Assembly: GCA_017450535.1 (NCBI GenBank) | Contig: JAFSTK010000127.1 | Coordinates: forward strand, 1-41,250 | DNA: 41,250 bases | From: Treponema sp. | Lineage (GTDB): Bacteria > Spirochaetota > Spirochaetia > Treponematales > Treponemataceae | Direction: 5' to 3' | Part shown: positions 32,202 to 41,128 of the stretch, piece after piece | Layout of the letters: each line of letters begins with the position of its first letter | Numbering within the stretch: position 1 is the stretch's first letter | Notes under the pieces: model-generated | The model's input: the letters and a program-made list of their open reading frames with translations, nothing else | Told to the model about the DNA's origin: nothing | Databases searched by the model: none | Program-made: the position numbers and the translations under genes

Positions 32202-32978
32202 ATGCGCAATATTCTGCTCACGCTTTCTTACGACGGCACAGATTTTTGCGGCTGGCAACGTCAGGACAAGGCTGACAAAGGAAAAGCGGTTCGCACCGTA
32301 CAGGCGGAGATAGAGGCCGCTCTGGAAAAAGTGCACAAACAGCCCGTCACCCTGTACGGAAGCGGACGTACTGACAGCGGCGTACATGCTTCTGCTCAGG
32401 CGGCAAACTTTTTTTCACCGATTGCATCTATTCCCGCAGAAAAGTATGTGTTCGCCCTCAACTCATTTTTGCCACAAGACATCCGTATCAACGATGCCCG
32501 CGAAGTGGACGCAGATTTTAATGCCCGTTTCAGCGCGACAAGCCGCACCTACCGCTATTTTATCTACTGCGGAAAAAGCCCCATGGCGACAGAAACACGT
32601 TACGTATGGCAGATTCATCATCAGCCGGATATCCGCGTGCTCAACGACATGGCTTCCTGCTTGCGGGGCGAAATCGACTGCGCTACCTTTGCCGCAGCGG
32701 GAGACGCGAGCAAGTCCACATGCCGCTACCTGGAGAATGCCGTCTTTTACCCTGACGGAAACAAACTGGTATTTGAGATTACGGCAAACGCATTCCTCTG
32801 GAAAATGGTGCGCAGTCTTACCGGTACCTTAATTTCCTTTGAAAAAGAAGGCAAAACCGACGCAGATTTTAAACGCGCTCTCGAAAGCCGCGACCGAAAA
32901 AACGCCGGTCCCACCGCACCCCCCACAGGCCTCTTCCTCTGGAACGTAAGTTTTTCCGGTCTCCGCCGCCATGTGTAA
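32202..32978 (+). CDS. truA: tRNA pseudouridine synthase A
   Basis: A 258-residue enzyme that converts U38-U40 in the anticodon stem of tRNAs to pseudouridine. The catalytic aspartate lies in GSGRTDSGVHASAQAANF (about 53-70), and LSYDGTDFCGWQRQ marks the N-terminus; FLWKMVRSLTGTL (near 210-222) is the C-terminal family motif. I choose ATG 32202 (MRNILLTLSYDG), which follows the DUF2225 stop by one base with a GATGAG site; ATG 32193 (MSDMRN) is an alternative. Last gene of the operon that begins at folP. Confidence 0.93.
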   Translation: MRNILLTLSYDGTDFCGWQRQDKADKGKAVRTVQAEIEAALEKVHKQPVTLYGSGRTDSGVHASAQAANFFSPIASIPAEKYVFALNSFLPQDIRINDAREVDADFNARFSATSRTYRYFIYCGKSPMATETRYVWQIHHQPDIRVLNDMASCLRGEIDCATFAAAGDASKSTCRYLENAVFYPDGNKLVFEITANAFLWKMVRSLTGTLISFEKEGKTDADFKRALESRDRKNAGPTAPPTGLFLWNVSFSGLRRHV

Positions 32979-33052
32979 GACAAGGCATTATCCGCTACGT
33001 CTTGTGTTTTGCTGAATTTTCGTGCATTATAGATGTAGATTTTTAAACGTAG

Positions 33053-34843
33053 ATGAACGCCCGTATTTTTCGATGTCATGCGCATTTTTCTCCTGTCGCC
33101 ACCATATTGGCCGCACTCTTTTTCTTGTGCTCAATTCCGCTGTCTGCGGCTGATACCTCCACGACGCAGACGAATTGGGTGCTCGCCGCGCAAAAATATA
33201 CGTTTCCGCAGAAAAATTCACGTTCACTTTCTGTTGAGCAGTTTGCGACTGTTCTTCCTCAATTAATTCTTGAGCAGATTGCTATTGGCGGAACACGTGT
33301 GCTTCCGAGCCAGGAAGTATTGGACAGAAAACTCAATACGCTTCAGACGGAACGGCTCTCGCTGTTTCTTCAGCTTTCAAAAGAATATCAGGCTCGTGAT
33401 GCGCTTGTTGTGAATACGCTCAAACCCCGTAAGCTGACAAAGGCATTGGAGGCTTCCCAGGAAAAAATTGACGCGCTGCAAAAGAAAATAGATGAAAATC
33501 TCGCTCAGACTGAAAAAGAACGGGAAAACTATCAGCCGAAAATCACACGTGAAGAGGCGATTGCCCGCGGTGAGCACGTGGAGACGGAGAGGGAGAGCAG
33601 ATGGCGTTTTCCGTTTCCATTTTTTTCTGATGAAGATGAAGGCCCAAAAAATGAAGTCGTCACGCTGTACAAAAATGATGCGACGGCATTGTTTTCTCCT
33701 TCCGAAGCCGCTTCAAAAGAAGGTGTCACAAGTCGCACGTATGAGAAAGAGATGACGAGCGCAAAAATCAACGGACTTCTTGTCGGAACCATGAAGATTT
33801 ATGGAGACTATGCGTCTGCGACTACGGAATTGTATGTGTATCCGGGCGCAAAACTGGTAGGTACGGTCACAGAAGTCGGTACTATTGTCGATCAGATGGA
33901 TTTTGCGGAAAGAATTGTGCAGCAATTGGTACCAAAAATTGCGAACAGTCTGCCCGTAAACTTGCATTTTGAAATTGTACCCGAAGAGATTGCCGCAAAA
34001 GCGCAGATGACTGTTGACGGACTTGTTTATACAAAAATTCCATCGGACTTGCAGATTGACGCGGCTGTACATACTATCACTGTCGAAGCAAAAGGTTATG
34101 AGGCCGCATCTTTTACGTATAAATATGAAGGAAACGAACGGTATAGGATCAAAGTCTCCCTTACGCCTGCGCGCACTGGTACCTTGCAGCTCCGTCTGAA
34201 AAAATTTGGCGAAGGTCTGTTTTATGCGAAAGGCATGAATCCTGTTTCTGTCGATACAGTGAATACAGCCGCACCCATTACGGTGAACGGAAAGGCTGTG
34301 CTCGGCATTTTTACGACGGGAACGGGTGATGACGCAAAAAGCGCGTTTTTTTACATACCAGAAGACAAGGCATTTGACGGCAGCAACGTAAAGGTGAACG
34401 CAAAGCCTTTTGACCGTGCGGAAAACATTGATAAAAGGCGACGCTGGTTGTATACTGCCTATACTGCGTTCATCTGTTCTATGCCGTTTACGTTCTATTT
34501 TATGGGAAACAATACTGCGGCGGTAAAAGCATATACTTTGGATGGTCGAATCACATACAGCGACGCGACAAAATGGCAGACTGGAAAGAACATTACGGCG
34601 GGCATTTCCATCGCATGCGGTGTATGGGTTGTGTATGAGCTGGTACGCTATCTGTATGCTGCCAACCAAGTGCTTCCTGCGACGGCTACTGTTGATAAGC
34701 GTGATTTTACGGTTCCTGCCGAGACGGAAGTAATAAAAATCACTGAGGAAACTGAAGTCTCAACTGCATCGGAGCCTGAGAAAACTGATGATTCTGAAAA
34801 GCCTTCTGAGGAACAACCTCAAGAGGAAATGAAAAAACAATAA
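33053..34843 (+). CDS. Uncharacterised exported membrane protein with PEGA-like domain
   Basis: A 596-residue protein that I do not recognise by name. It has an N-terminal signal or anchor segment (about 13-33, LAALFFLCSIPLSAA), a predicted coiled coil (about 100-165, rich in K/E/Q), a middle region ending in a PEGA-like beta domain (about 318-375: TVDGLVYTKIPSDLQID, TITVEAKGYEAASF), two membrane helices near 466-485 and 513-532, and a very acidic Glu/Pro/Ser tail (about 555-596). PEGA domains often bind surface polymers. The long periplasmic part and tail suggest an envelope scaffold. It is 11 bases upstream of ftsY and first in an operon with lolCDE-like genes. No Shine-Dalgarno site is evident. 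Confidence 0.7.
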   Translation: MNARIFRCHAHFSPVATILAALFFLCSIPLSAADTSTTQTNWVLAAQKYTFPQKNSRSLSVEQFATVLPQLILEQIAIGGTRVLPSQEVLDRKLNTLQTERLSLFLQLSKEYQARDALVVNTLKPRKLTKALEASQEKIDALQKKIDENLAQTEKERENYQPKITREEAIARGEHVETERESRWRFPFPFFSDEDEGPKNEVVTLYKNDATALFSPSEAASKEGVTSRTYEKEMTSAKINGLLVGTMKIYGDYASATTELYVYPGAKLVGTVTEVGTIVDQMDFAERIVQQLVPKIANSLPVNLHFEIVPEEIAAKAQMTVDGLVYTKIPSDLQIDAAVHTITVEAKGYEAASFTYKYEGNERYRIKVSLTPARTGTLQLRLKKFGEGLFYAKGMNPVSVDTVNTAAPITVNGKAVLGIFTTGTGDDAKSAFFYIPEDKAFDGSNVKVNAKPFDRAENIDKRRRWLYTAYTAFICSMPFTFYFMGNNTAAVKAYTLDGRITYSDATKWQTGKNITAGISIACGVWVVYELVRYLYAANQVLPATATVDKRDFTVPAETEVIKITEETEVSTASEPEKTDDSEKPSEEQPQEEMKKQ

Positions 34844-34854
34844 TTGGAGACATT

Positions 34855-35718
34855 ATGGCGAAACAATCTTTTGCAGAAAAACTGAAAAATCTCTTTGGCG
34901 GAAAAAAAGTCGATGATGAATTTTTTGATGATTTGACCGACGCGCTGGTAGAGGGCGACATCGGCGCAAAGACTGCGTTTCAGTTGACCGATGATTTGCA
35001 AAAAATCTGCAAGGAAAAGCGTTTGACCGAAGAGAGTGACATCCGCGCCGAACTGAAAAAAATGCTTTTAGGATTTGCAAAGTCTGTCTCCCTGGAGCCG
35101 CAAAAAGGAAAGACTTCAATTTATATGCTTTTGGGCGTGAACGGAGTGGGCAAGACCACCACCGCCGCAAAACTCGCCAAACATTACGCAAAATCGGGCG
35201 ACGTTATCATGGCGGCGGCAGATACGTTCCGTGCGGCGGCTGAGGAACAGCTGGAAATGCATGGCGAACGATTGGGAATCCGTGTGGTGAGCCATCAGCA
35301 TGGAAGCGATCCTTCTTCTGTCGTGTTTGATGCGGCTGATGCGGCGCGGGCAAAAGGCGGCGCACTGGTGCTCGCTGATACAGCAGGACGCTTGCACAAC
35401 AAAGAAAATCTCGTGCGCGAGCTTCAAAAAATTGACCGCATCGCCGCACAGAAAGCCGATGAGGGCTGCTACAAAAAATTGCTCGTCATCGACGCCACCA
35501 CGGGACAGAACGCCGTCCGTCAGGCAGAAGTGTTCCACGAAGCCGTAGGAGTGGACGCAGTTGTGCTTACAAAATATGATTCTACGGCAAAAGGCGGCGT
35601 TGCCTTTGCGGTGGGCAAAGAATTCGGCATTCCCGTGGCTTTCGTCTGTACGGGCGAAGGTTACGATGACATCCAGTTGTTCGACCCCGATTCCTATGCC
35701 AACGAATTCTTGGGGTGA
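34855..35718 (+). CDS. ftsY: Signal recognition particle receptor FtsY
   Basis: A 287-residue SRP GTPase that docks SRP-ribosome complexes at the membrane. The helical N domain (about 1-80) is followed by the G domain: GVNGVGKTTTAAKLA (about 97-111), ADTFRAAAEEQLE, LADTAGRLHNKENLVREL (about 176-193), TKYDSTAKGGVAF (about 240-252) and the C-terminal GEGYDDIQLFDPDSY. The acidic A domain of enterobacterial FtsY is missing, leaving a minimal NG form whose N-terminal helix (MAKQSFAEKLKNLFGGKK) probably contacts lipid. TTGGAGA ribosome site. It sits between two envelope proteins and upstream of lolCDE-like genes. Confidence 0.96.
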   Translation: MAKQSFAEKLKNLFGGKKVDDEFFDDLTDALVEGDIGAKTAFQLTDDLQKICKEKRLTEESDIRAELKKMLLGFAKSVSLEPQKGKTSIYMLLGVNGVGKTTTAAKLAKHYAKSGDVIMAAADTFRAAAEEQLEMHGERLGIRVVSHQHGSDPSSVVFDAADAARAKGGALVLADTAGRLHNKENLVRELQKIDRIAAQKADEGCYKKLLVIDATTGQNAVRQAEVFHEAVGVDAVVLTKYDSTAKGGVAFAVGKEFGIPVAFVCTGEGYDDIQLFDPDSYANEFLG

Positions 35719-35744
35719 TGTGAGCAAAGAACTCGCAGACGCAC

Positions 35745-36983
35745 ATGACGCAGGTTAAAAAATGTTTTTTGAGCCTTATTTTTTTTCTCTCTCTGGCACT
35801 CGCATCTTATGCGGAAAATCCTGTGCAGGAAATTTTTTTTGAGCTTACCCGTCAGTGTGTCCGAGGCATTTCGACGATGCCCGTGAGCGATGCCATGGTA
35901 GATTTTTCTCGTCCTGCCGCAGAATTTTTTGTGCGTCCGCTCTGGCGCGAATATCGCTTTTGTCCGCTTTCTATTATCGAATATTATTACCCGGAAAAAA
36001 TCGGTGTGCTGGACAGCACGTATTCTTCCACGGATTTATTTGGCATTGTCGATCAGGGTGAAGAAGACACTCATACTGATTGGGTGGATTCGGCATTGCT
36101 GGCAATAAAAATGCGCGCGAATGCTAAGACGAAACCGGAGCATTTTGATGTGGCTGAACAAATGCTTTCCCAAATGGATAATCGTGACGAAGGTGGCATT
36201 ATGGAAGGGGAGCAGTCAAAAGATGCCGCTCCGACGGAACTTTCATATACAGACAGCGCAGGGCATCTCCGTCGTTTTTCTCATGGTGAAGAGCAATTTT
36301 CAATGCGTGAAAAAGACGGTATCAGGACGATGATTGATTCGGCTGAAGGTCTTGTAATCCGCCGATTTTTTGATGACCATAATCTTATTCTAAAAAAAGA
36401 GTCTTTCAAAGTCGGAGCGTCCGCACGGAGTTTGCAATTGTTGACCTCCCGTGAATATGCCTACCATGAAAATGAGGCGATTCCGTACGAAATGACCGAA
36501 GATATCACCAACGGCAACAAGCACAATGTTACGCGCTATGACGAACGGGGGCTTGCGCTTCAAATTGAATCGGCGCACTATGTCTATCCCGACAAAAAAA
36601 GCAAAAAGCATAAGAATGACCCGCCGCGTCTGGTAAAAGATAAGACAGACCGATGGACATATGATGATGAGAAACGCATTACGATGGAAGAGTCGATAAC
36701 ATATCTGTATTCAAAAACTGCCACCGGAAAGGAAAAAATCGAACAGAATGTTATAAAGAAAACCTATAATTATAAAGGATTGGGAAAACTGCCTGATGTC
36801 GATTTTTATGAGAATGAAGAATTGCGCATGAGGACTGTTTATGAATCTGAAAATGTGTATAATGAGACTATGTATTTTGACGATGGCTTTACCGTTCTTG
36901 CATTATATGAGAATTCAGTAAAACGATTGGAAATAATTTCAGTAGATGGTGTGGAATTGAGGAGAAGAAGTTTTGAAAAATAA
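35745..36983 (+). CDS. Uncharacterised exported protein upstream of lolCDE
   Basis: A 412-residue protein of unknown function with a signal peptide (cleavage likely after about residue 23, ASYA/EN). The mature part is hydrophilic and beta-rich, with repeated short Y/D/E/R patterns such as NVTRYDERGLALQIESAHY, DRWTYDDEKRITMEES and MYFDDGFTVLALYENS that resemble degenerate MORN- or YD-type repeats. It overlaps the following LolC-like permease by 11 bases, so it is probably made together with the lipoprotein-release machine and may be a periplasmic accessory. No cysteine lipobox is seen. There is no clear ribosome-binding site before the ATG; coupling to ftsY is possible. Confidence 0.7.
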   Translation: MTQVKKCFLSLIFFLSLALASYAENPVQEIFFELTRQCVRGISTMPVSDAMVDFSRPAAEFFVRPLWREYRFCPLSIIEYYYPEKIGVLDSTYSSTDLFGIVDQGEEDTHTDWVDSALLAIKMRANAKTKPEHFDVAEQMLSQMDNRDEGGIMEGEQSKDAAPTELSYTDSAGHLRRFSHGEEQFSMREKDGIRTMIDSAEGLVIRRFFDDHNLILKKESFKVGASARSLQLLTSREYAYHENEAIPYEMTEDITNGNKHNVTRYDERGLALQIESAHYVYPDKKSKKHKNDPPRLVKDKTDRWTYDDEKRITMEESITYLYSKTATGKEKIEQNVIKKTYNYKGLGKLPDVDFYENEELRMRTVYESENVYNETMYFDDGFTVLALYENSVKRLEIISVDGVELRRRSFEK

Positions 36984-38265
36984 ACCGTTTTTATCATCGC
37001 TGTGGGTTCTTTTTGTTTCCCGCCGTTTTTCTCGTGTGGACAGAAAAGGGCGGTCTGCGGTAACGTCATTCCTTGCTTCCTTGGGAATTTGTTTTGGTGT
37101 TATGACGCTTATCACTGTTATCAGCGTGATGAATGGCTTTCAATTGAGTTTTATTGACGCGATTATGGAGATTTCGTCATATCATGTCAGAGTAGATAAT
37201 GTTGAGCCGGCGGCATTTGAGGCATTCTGTCAGGACGAGCCTTCGATTACAGCGGCGACCACATTTTATGAGGCACAGAGTTTGCTGGTCGGTGAAAATG
37301 AGAGACAGTCTGCGGCTCTTATCCGTGGCGTGAGCGAAAATCAGTTGGCGTTGGATGAGGGGTTCCGCAATCAGCTGCATATGGTCCGCGGTCATTTTGA
37401 TTTGAGCGGAGAGAACAGTATTGTCATCGGCAGCGGGCTGGCGAGTCAGCTGGGAATATTTGTCGGCACAAAAGTGAATCTTTTCGCGCTTTCTGGTGGA
37501 AATGATGTTGATTTGGTTTCTTCAGACCGCATTTTTACGGTGAAAGGCGTTTTTCATACAGGCTATGCGGATCTCAATGCGGCGTATGCGTTCATCAGTT
37601 TGAAAAACGCGGAAAAATATTTTGGTGAGAGCGCGGTGATGCATTATGGCCTCAAATTGCAGAATTCCGCTGATGACGCTCTTACCGTTTCTCGCATCCG
37701 AGAGCATTTTCCTCAGGCAAATGTCGAGTCTTGGAAAGATTATAACCGTTCCTTTTTTGGTGCGCTTCGGGTTGAAAAAAATATGCTCATGCTGCTTGTG
37801 TTCTTGATTTTCATCGTTGTTGGCATCAACATTTTTAACGGAATGCGGCGCATGGTGTATGAACGTCGGGAAGAAATTTCGGTGCTCTCTGCGTTTGGTG
37901 GCAAAGCGTCGCTCATTCAGGCTATCTTTGTCACGCAGGGATTTTTAGTCGGCGTGATTGGGGCGATTCCGGGCTTAGCGATAGGATTGCTGCTCAGCGT
38001 GCGCATGACACAGGTGTTTTCTCTGATGTCAAAAATAGTGTATTATGTGCAGTATTTCGGGTATATGATTATTTCTCCTGAAAGCGCATTGTATTTGAGG
38101 GAAAATCCTATGTACATGGTGTATGCAAATATACCGCCCCGTATCATTCCGAGTGAAGTGCTGGTGATTACTATTTTTGGCATATTCTCATCATTGCTGG
38201 CTTCATGGGTCGCGAGCAGAGGGGTATTAAAAATGACTGTAGCGGAGGTGCTGCGAGATGAGTAG
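36973..38265 (+). CDS. LolC/LolE-like ABC transporter permease (first)
   Basis: A 430-residue inner-membrane permease of the MacB/LolCE (FtsX) type, part of the complex that extracts lipoproteins from the inner membrane. One helix near 30-50 (LGICFGVMTLITVISVMNGFQ), a large periplasmic MacB-like domain (about 55-265), and three helices at about 270-295, 315-340 and 390-415. It begins with TTG, preceded by a GAGGAG site, and overlaps the upstream gene by 11 bases; MKNKPFLSSLWVLFVSRRF is typical of the family's N-terminus. It overlaps the ATPase gene by 8 bases. LolC versus LolE cannot be settled by eye. Confidence 0.9.
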   Translation: MKNKPFLSSLWVLFVSRRFSRVDRKGRSAVTSFLASLGICFGVMTLITVISVMNGFQLSFIDAIMEISSYHVRVDNVEPAAFEAFCQDEPSITAATTFYEAQSLLVGENERQSAALIRGVSENQLALDEGFRNQLHMVRGHFDLSGENSIVIGSGLASQLGIFVGTKVNLFALSGGNDVDLVSSDRIFTVKGVFHTGYADLNAAYAFISLKNAEKYFGESAVMHYGLKLQNSADDALTVSRIREHFPQANVESWKDYNRSFFGALRVEKNMLMLLVFLIFIVVGINIFNGMRRMVYERREEISVLSAFGGKASLIQAIFVTQGFLVGVIGAIPGLAIGLLLSVRMTQVFSLMSKIVYYVQYFGYMIISPESALYLRENPMYMVYANIPPRIIPSEVLVITIFGIFSSLLASWVASRGVLKMTVAEVLRDE

Positions 38266-38941
38266 CATTGTGACAATTACGAATCTGGAAAAAACGTATA
38301 AGACTGACAGTGAGACGCTGACAATTTTAAAAGACTTGAATCTGGAGATTGAGTCCGGAACAAAGACGGTAATCGTCGGAGAAAGTGGCAGCGGAAAGAG
38401 CACGTTTCTCAATATCATTGGTGGGTTGGACACCGCAACATCTGGCAGCGTGAGAGTTGGTCCTTATGAAGTGTCATCGTTGTCAGAAGAGTCGCTTACG
38501 GAATACCGCTCACATTTTTTGGGATTGATTTTCCAGTTCCATTACTTGCTCAAAGATTTTACTGCGTTGGAAAATGTATTCTTGCCCGCATATATGGCTG
38601 GTATGCCAAAGCATGAGGCTCGCGAAAAGGCACTTTCTTTGTTGCATGACGTAGGACTGGTAGACCGCGTAGACCATTTGCCCAGTCAGCTTTCTGGCGG
38701 AGAGCGTCAGCGTGTTGCCGTCGCTCGTTCGCTTATAAATGATCCGCAGATTATCCTCGCTGATGAGCCTACAGGCAACTTGGACCCTGCGAATGCGCTG
38801 ATGATTGGTGATTTGCTTTTTTCGATGGCAGACAAATACCAGAAGACACTGATTCTTGTCACGCACGACATGTCATTGGCGAAAAAAGGTGATTTTTGCT
38901 ATGCCATCACCAATGGGCAGCTGACGGAGCGACAGATATAA
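38258..38941 (+). CDS. lolD: LolD-like ABC transporter ATP-binding protein
   Basis: A 227-residue ATPase that powers lipoprotein release. Walker A GESGSGKST (about 42-50), Q-loop near GLIFQFHYLLKDFTALENV (about 88-106), signature LSGGERQRVAVARSL (about 145-159), Walker B ILADEPTGNLD (about 166-176), and switch histidine in LVTHDMS. The FHYLLKDFTALENV stretch is characteristic of the LolD/MacB subgroup. It is sandwiched between two LolC/E-like permeases (8-base overlap before, TAATG overlap after), giving a heterodimeric permease as in LolCDE. Confidence 0.95.
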   Translation: MSSIVTITNLEKTYKTDSETLTILKDLNLEIESGTKTVIVGESGSGKSTFLNIIGGLDTATSGSVRVGPYEVSSLSEESLTEYRSHFLGLIFQFHYLLKDFTALENVFLPAYMAGMPKHEAREKALSLLHDVGLVDRVDHLPSQLSGGERQRVAVARSLINDPQIILADEPTGNLDPANALMIGDLLFSMADKYQKTLILVTHDMSLAKKGDFCYAITNGQLTERQI

Positions 38942-40269
38942 TGAAAATAAAAGCCTCCCTTTTGTTTGCATTGCGACTTCTCTTTCCCCGAACAGGAAAA
39001 AAATCGAACGCCCGCCGCAGTTTGGTTGGTGCCTGCGTTTGCATTGGTATCAGTCTGGTGCCGCTCGTTATGGTGCTGACGGTCTCTAACGGCATGATTC
39101 AGGGCATTACCAATCGTGTCATCGGGCTTTCCAGCTCACATATCAATTGTATTCTGTATCCGTTTGCAGAAACCGCAAAATCTGAGACATCGCTTCGAAC
39201 GCTTGCAGAGTCGTTGCGCAAGGCAGACGGCGTAAAAAACAGTTATCCAGAGATACAGGGTGTCGGACTTGCCGCCGGAAAAATGGGCAGAACGGGTGCC
39301 ACGATTCGCGCTGTGGAAAAAAATATTTTCACTGACAACGCCGCTTTTGCTGAACTTTTTGAAGTCGTTTCTGGTGAGCCGTCGTTGCAGTCAAAAAACA
39401 GTGCTATCATCGGAAAAAAACTTGCGGAGACCTTGCAGATATCAGCCGGCGATACGTTCCGCTTGATTACAGCGCGTCGCCTGGAGTCAGGAAAACTGGT
39501 GCCGAAACTCACGTCAATGAAAGTGTCGGCTGTCGTTTCCAGCGGTTATCAGGAATTGGACGCGCTCTGGGTGTTTATTCCGCTTTCTACGGGCTTTTCG
39601 ATTATGCCTGTTCAATCCAGCGAAGTGCATATTGCTATTGAGACCGCCGATGCGTTTGATTTTGTAAGACTTGGACAAGTGCAGGGGCAGATAAACCGCA
39701 TGGTGCCACAGTACACTAGAGTCTATCTCTGGAATGAACTGAACACTGCCCAATTCGAGAATTTTTCTTCCACGCAGATTATGTTGCTGTTCATCATGCT
39801 GCTGATTGTGCTGGTCGCATCTGTCAATATTTCCAGCGCATTAGTCATGTTGGTCATGGAGCGGCGAAAAGAAATCGCAATTTTGAAAAGTCTTGGTGGC
39901 AGTGCGGAAGGTATCAGTTTTGCATTCCTCGTTACGGGATTGGTTACGGGCGTTTTTGGCGTGATTGGTGGTATTCCGGCGGGACTCTTGTGCGCCGTCA
40001 ATTTTGATACGATTATCAACTTGATAGAAAAAGCGGTGAACAGCATGGCGATGGTCGCGTATATACTTGCTTCCGGCTCAACTGCTGACTTTACGCAAAT
40101 TCATCTTCTTGACCCCGCATTTTATCTCCAGAAGATACCGCTCGCCATTCCTTTGGGACAGCTGATTATCATCGGTTGCGGAACGCTCGTCCTTTCGCTT
40201 TTGGTGAGCGCGATTCCTGCAATCCGTGCCGGAAGAGAAAAACCGATTGATACGCTCAGAAAGATTTAG
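38941..40269 (+). CDS. LolC/LolE-like ABC transporter permease (second)
   Basis: A 442-residue permease, partner of the first. From the ATG at 38941 (MKIKASLLFALRLLF), which overlaps the lolD stop as TAATG, it has a helix near 30-55 (ACVCIGISLVPLVMVLTVSNGM), a periplasmic MacB-like domain, and helices near 280-302, 325-350 and 400-425. The cytoplasmic coupling-helix motif MERRKEIAILKSLGGSAEGI (about 302-321) is clear. An upstream in-frame start at 38896 would run into lolD and is not favoured. Its 3' end overlaps the convergent dehydrogenase stop codon by 4 bases. Confidence 0.92.
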   Translation: MKIKASLLFALRLLFPRTGKKSNARRSLVGACVCIGISLVPLVMVLTVSNGMIQGITNRVIGLSSSHINCILYPFAETAKSETSLRTLAESLRKADGVKNSYPEIQGVGLAAGKMGRTGATIRAVEKNIFTDNAAFAELFEVVSGEPSLQSKNSAIIGKKLAETLQISAGDTFRLITARRLESGKLVPKLTSMKVSAVVSSGYQELDALWVFIPLSTGFSIMPVQSSEVHIAIETADAFDFVRLGQVQGQINRMVPQYTRVYLWNELNTAQFENFSSTQIMLLFIMLLIVLVASVNISSALVMLVMERRKEIAILKSLGGSAEGISFAFLVTGLVTGVFGVIGGIPAGLLCAVNFDTIINLIEKAVNSMAMVAYILASGSTADFTQIHLLDPAFYLQKIPLAIPLGQLIIIGCGTLVLSLLVSAIPAIRAGREKPIDTLRKI

Positions 40270-41063
40270 TGTGGTCTTTTCGCATACAAAAAGGTGTACC
40301 GCGCTCCCAGGTATCGCCCGATAAAACGGCTCATAAACGCTGTGAACCGCCATTTTATCGTCTGAAGCGCGATTTTTTTTCCGTTGCGGCTTGCTTTGAG
40401 ACAGTGGCGCACCACTTTTACGGGGTCTTTTCCGTGCAGCACTTCTTTTCGCTTTCCGTTGCTCGCTACATTCGCAAAATTAGTGCTCACGCTTCCGGGG
40501 CAAAGCGCACATACTTTGATTCCGGCATCTTGTAATTCCGCTGCCAACGCCACGCTGAATGAGAGCGCATAGGCTTTTGTAGCGGCGTATACAGCAAAAT
40601 TTCCCAGCGGAAGAAATGCCGCAAGGCTTGCCGTGTTGATAATGCGGCTTCCTTTTTTCAGGTAGGGCAGGGCGATTCCGCATACTCCCGTAAGCGTCGT
40701 GCAATTTAAATCGACCATCTGCATTTCACGGTCCACGTCAGTTTCCGCAAACGGCCCGTAAGTGCCGAAGCCCGCATTGTTTACGAGCAAGTCTATCACA
40801 AAATCGCCCGCATTTTTAGCCGCTTCCAATAATGATTTCAGTTCATGCACGCCGTTCGCTCCGCTCAAGTCTAAGGCGACAGTGCGCACTGCAATCGGCT
40901 TTCCGTTTAATTCTTTTGCCACGGTTTCAAGGTTTTCTTTGCTGCGTGCGATAAGCCAGATTTCTTTTGCGTCGCCATCTTCTGTTTGTTCGGCGTATAT
41001 TTGGCGTACAAATTCCGCTCCCAGCCCGGAGCTTGCACCAGTAATTATGGTCAATTTCTTCAT
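40266..41063 (-). CDS. Short-chain dehydrogenase/reductase
   Basis: A 265-residue classical SDR with an NAD(P)-binding Rossmann fold: TGASSGLGAEFV (about 7-18), LVNNAGFGTYG (near 89-99), and the catalytic triad Ser in NTASLAAFL with YAATKAYALS (Tyr-x3-Lys, about 156-160). The loop PGSVSTNFANVA is also typical. Substrate unknown; relatives reduce keto groups in lipids or sugars. ATG at 41063 (MKKLTIITGASSG) is the only sensible start. No Shine-Dalgarno site is present; a -10-like TATACT lies 9 bases upstream. It is convergent with the second Lol permease gene, with overlapping stop codons. Confidence 0.93.
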   Translation of the reverse strand: MKKLTIITGASSGLGAEFVRQIYAEQTEDGDAKEIWLIARSKENLETVAKELNGKPIAVRTVALDLSGANGVHELKSLLEAAKNAGDFVIDLLVNNAGFGTYGPFAETDVDREMQMVDLNCTTLTGVCGIALPYLKKGSRIINTASLAAFLPLGNFAVYAATKAYALSFSVALAAELQDAGIKVCALCPGSVSTNFANVASNGKRKEVLHGKDPVKVVRHCLKASRNGKKIALQTIKWRFTAFMSRFIGRYLGARYTFLYAKRPH

Positions 41064-41072
41064 ATTATATAT

Positions 41073-41101
41073 AGTATAATTTGTGTTTTGACTTGTGTAA
41101 A
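41073..41101 (-). promoter_or_regulatory. Predicted promoter for the SDR gene
   Basis: On the minus strand TTTACA (41096-41101), 17-base spacer and TATACT (41073-41078). The -10 ends 9 bases before the ATG, implying little or no leader. Confidence 0.5.
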
Positions 41102-41115
41102 CAAGAAAAAATTTA

Positions 41116-41121
41116 TACAAT
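41116..41121 (+). promoter_or_regulatory. Candidate -10 for the lipoprotein gene
   Basis: TACAAT lies 7 bases before the ATG at 41129. TTGTGT at 41093-41098 gives a 17-base spacer. No ribosome-binding site is seen. Weak evidence taken alone; it matches the geometry of other starts in this window. Confidence 0.35.
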
Positions 41122-41128
41122 AGTTATC

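Noticed and set aside
32979..33052. Terminator between truA and the PEGA-like gene
   Set aside because: Only a 5-base ACAAG/CTTGT stem with a long loop is present, too weak to call.
33713..34669. A 318-codon open frame on the minus strand opposite the PEGA-like gene
   Set aside because: The plus-strand frame has a signal peptide, domain structure and operon spacing; the minus frame is Arg/His/Cys-rich shadow sequence.
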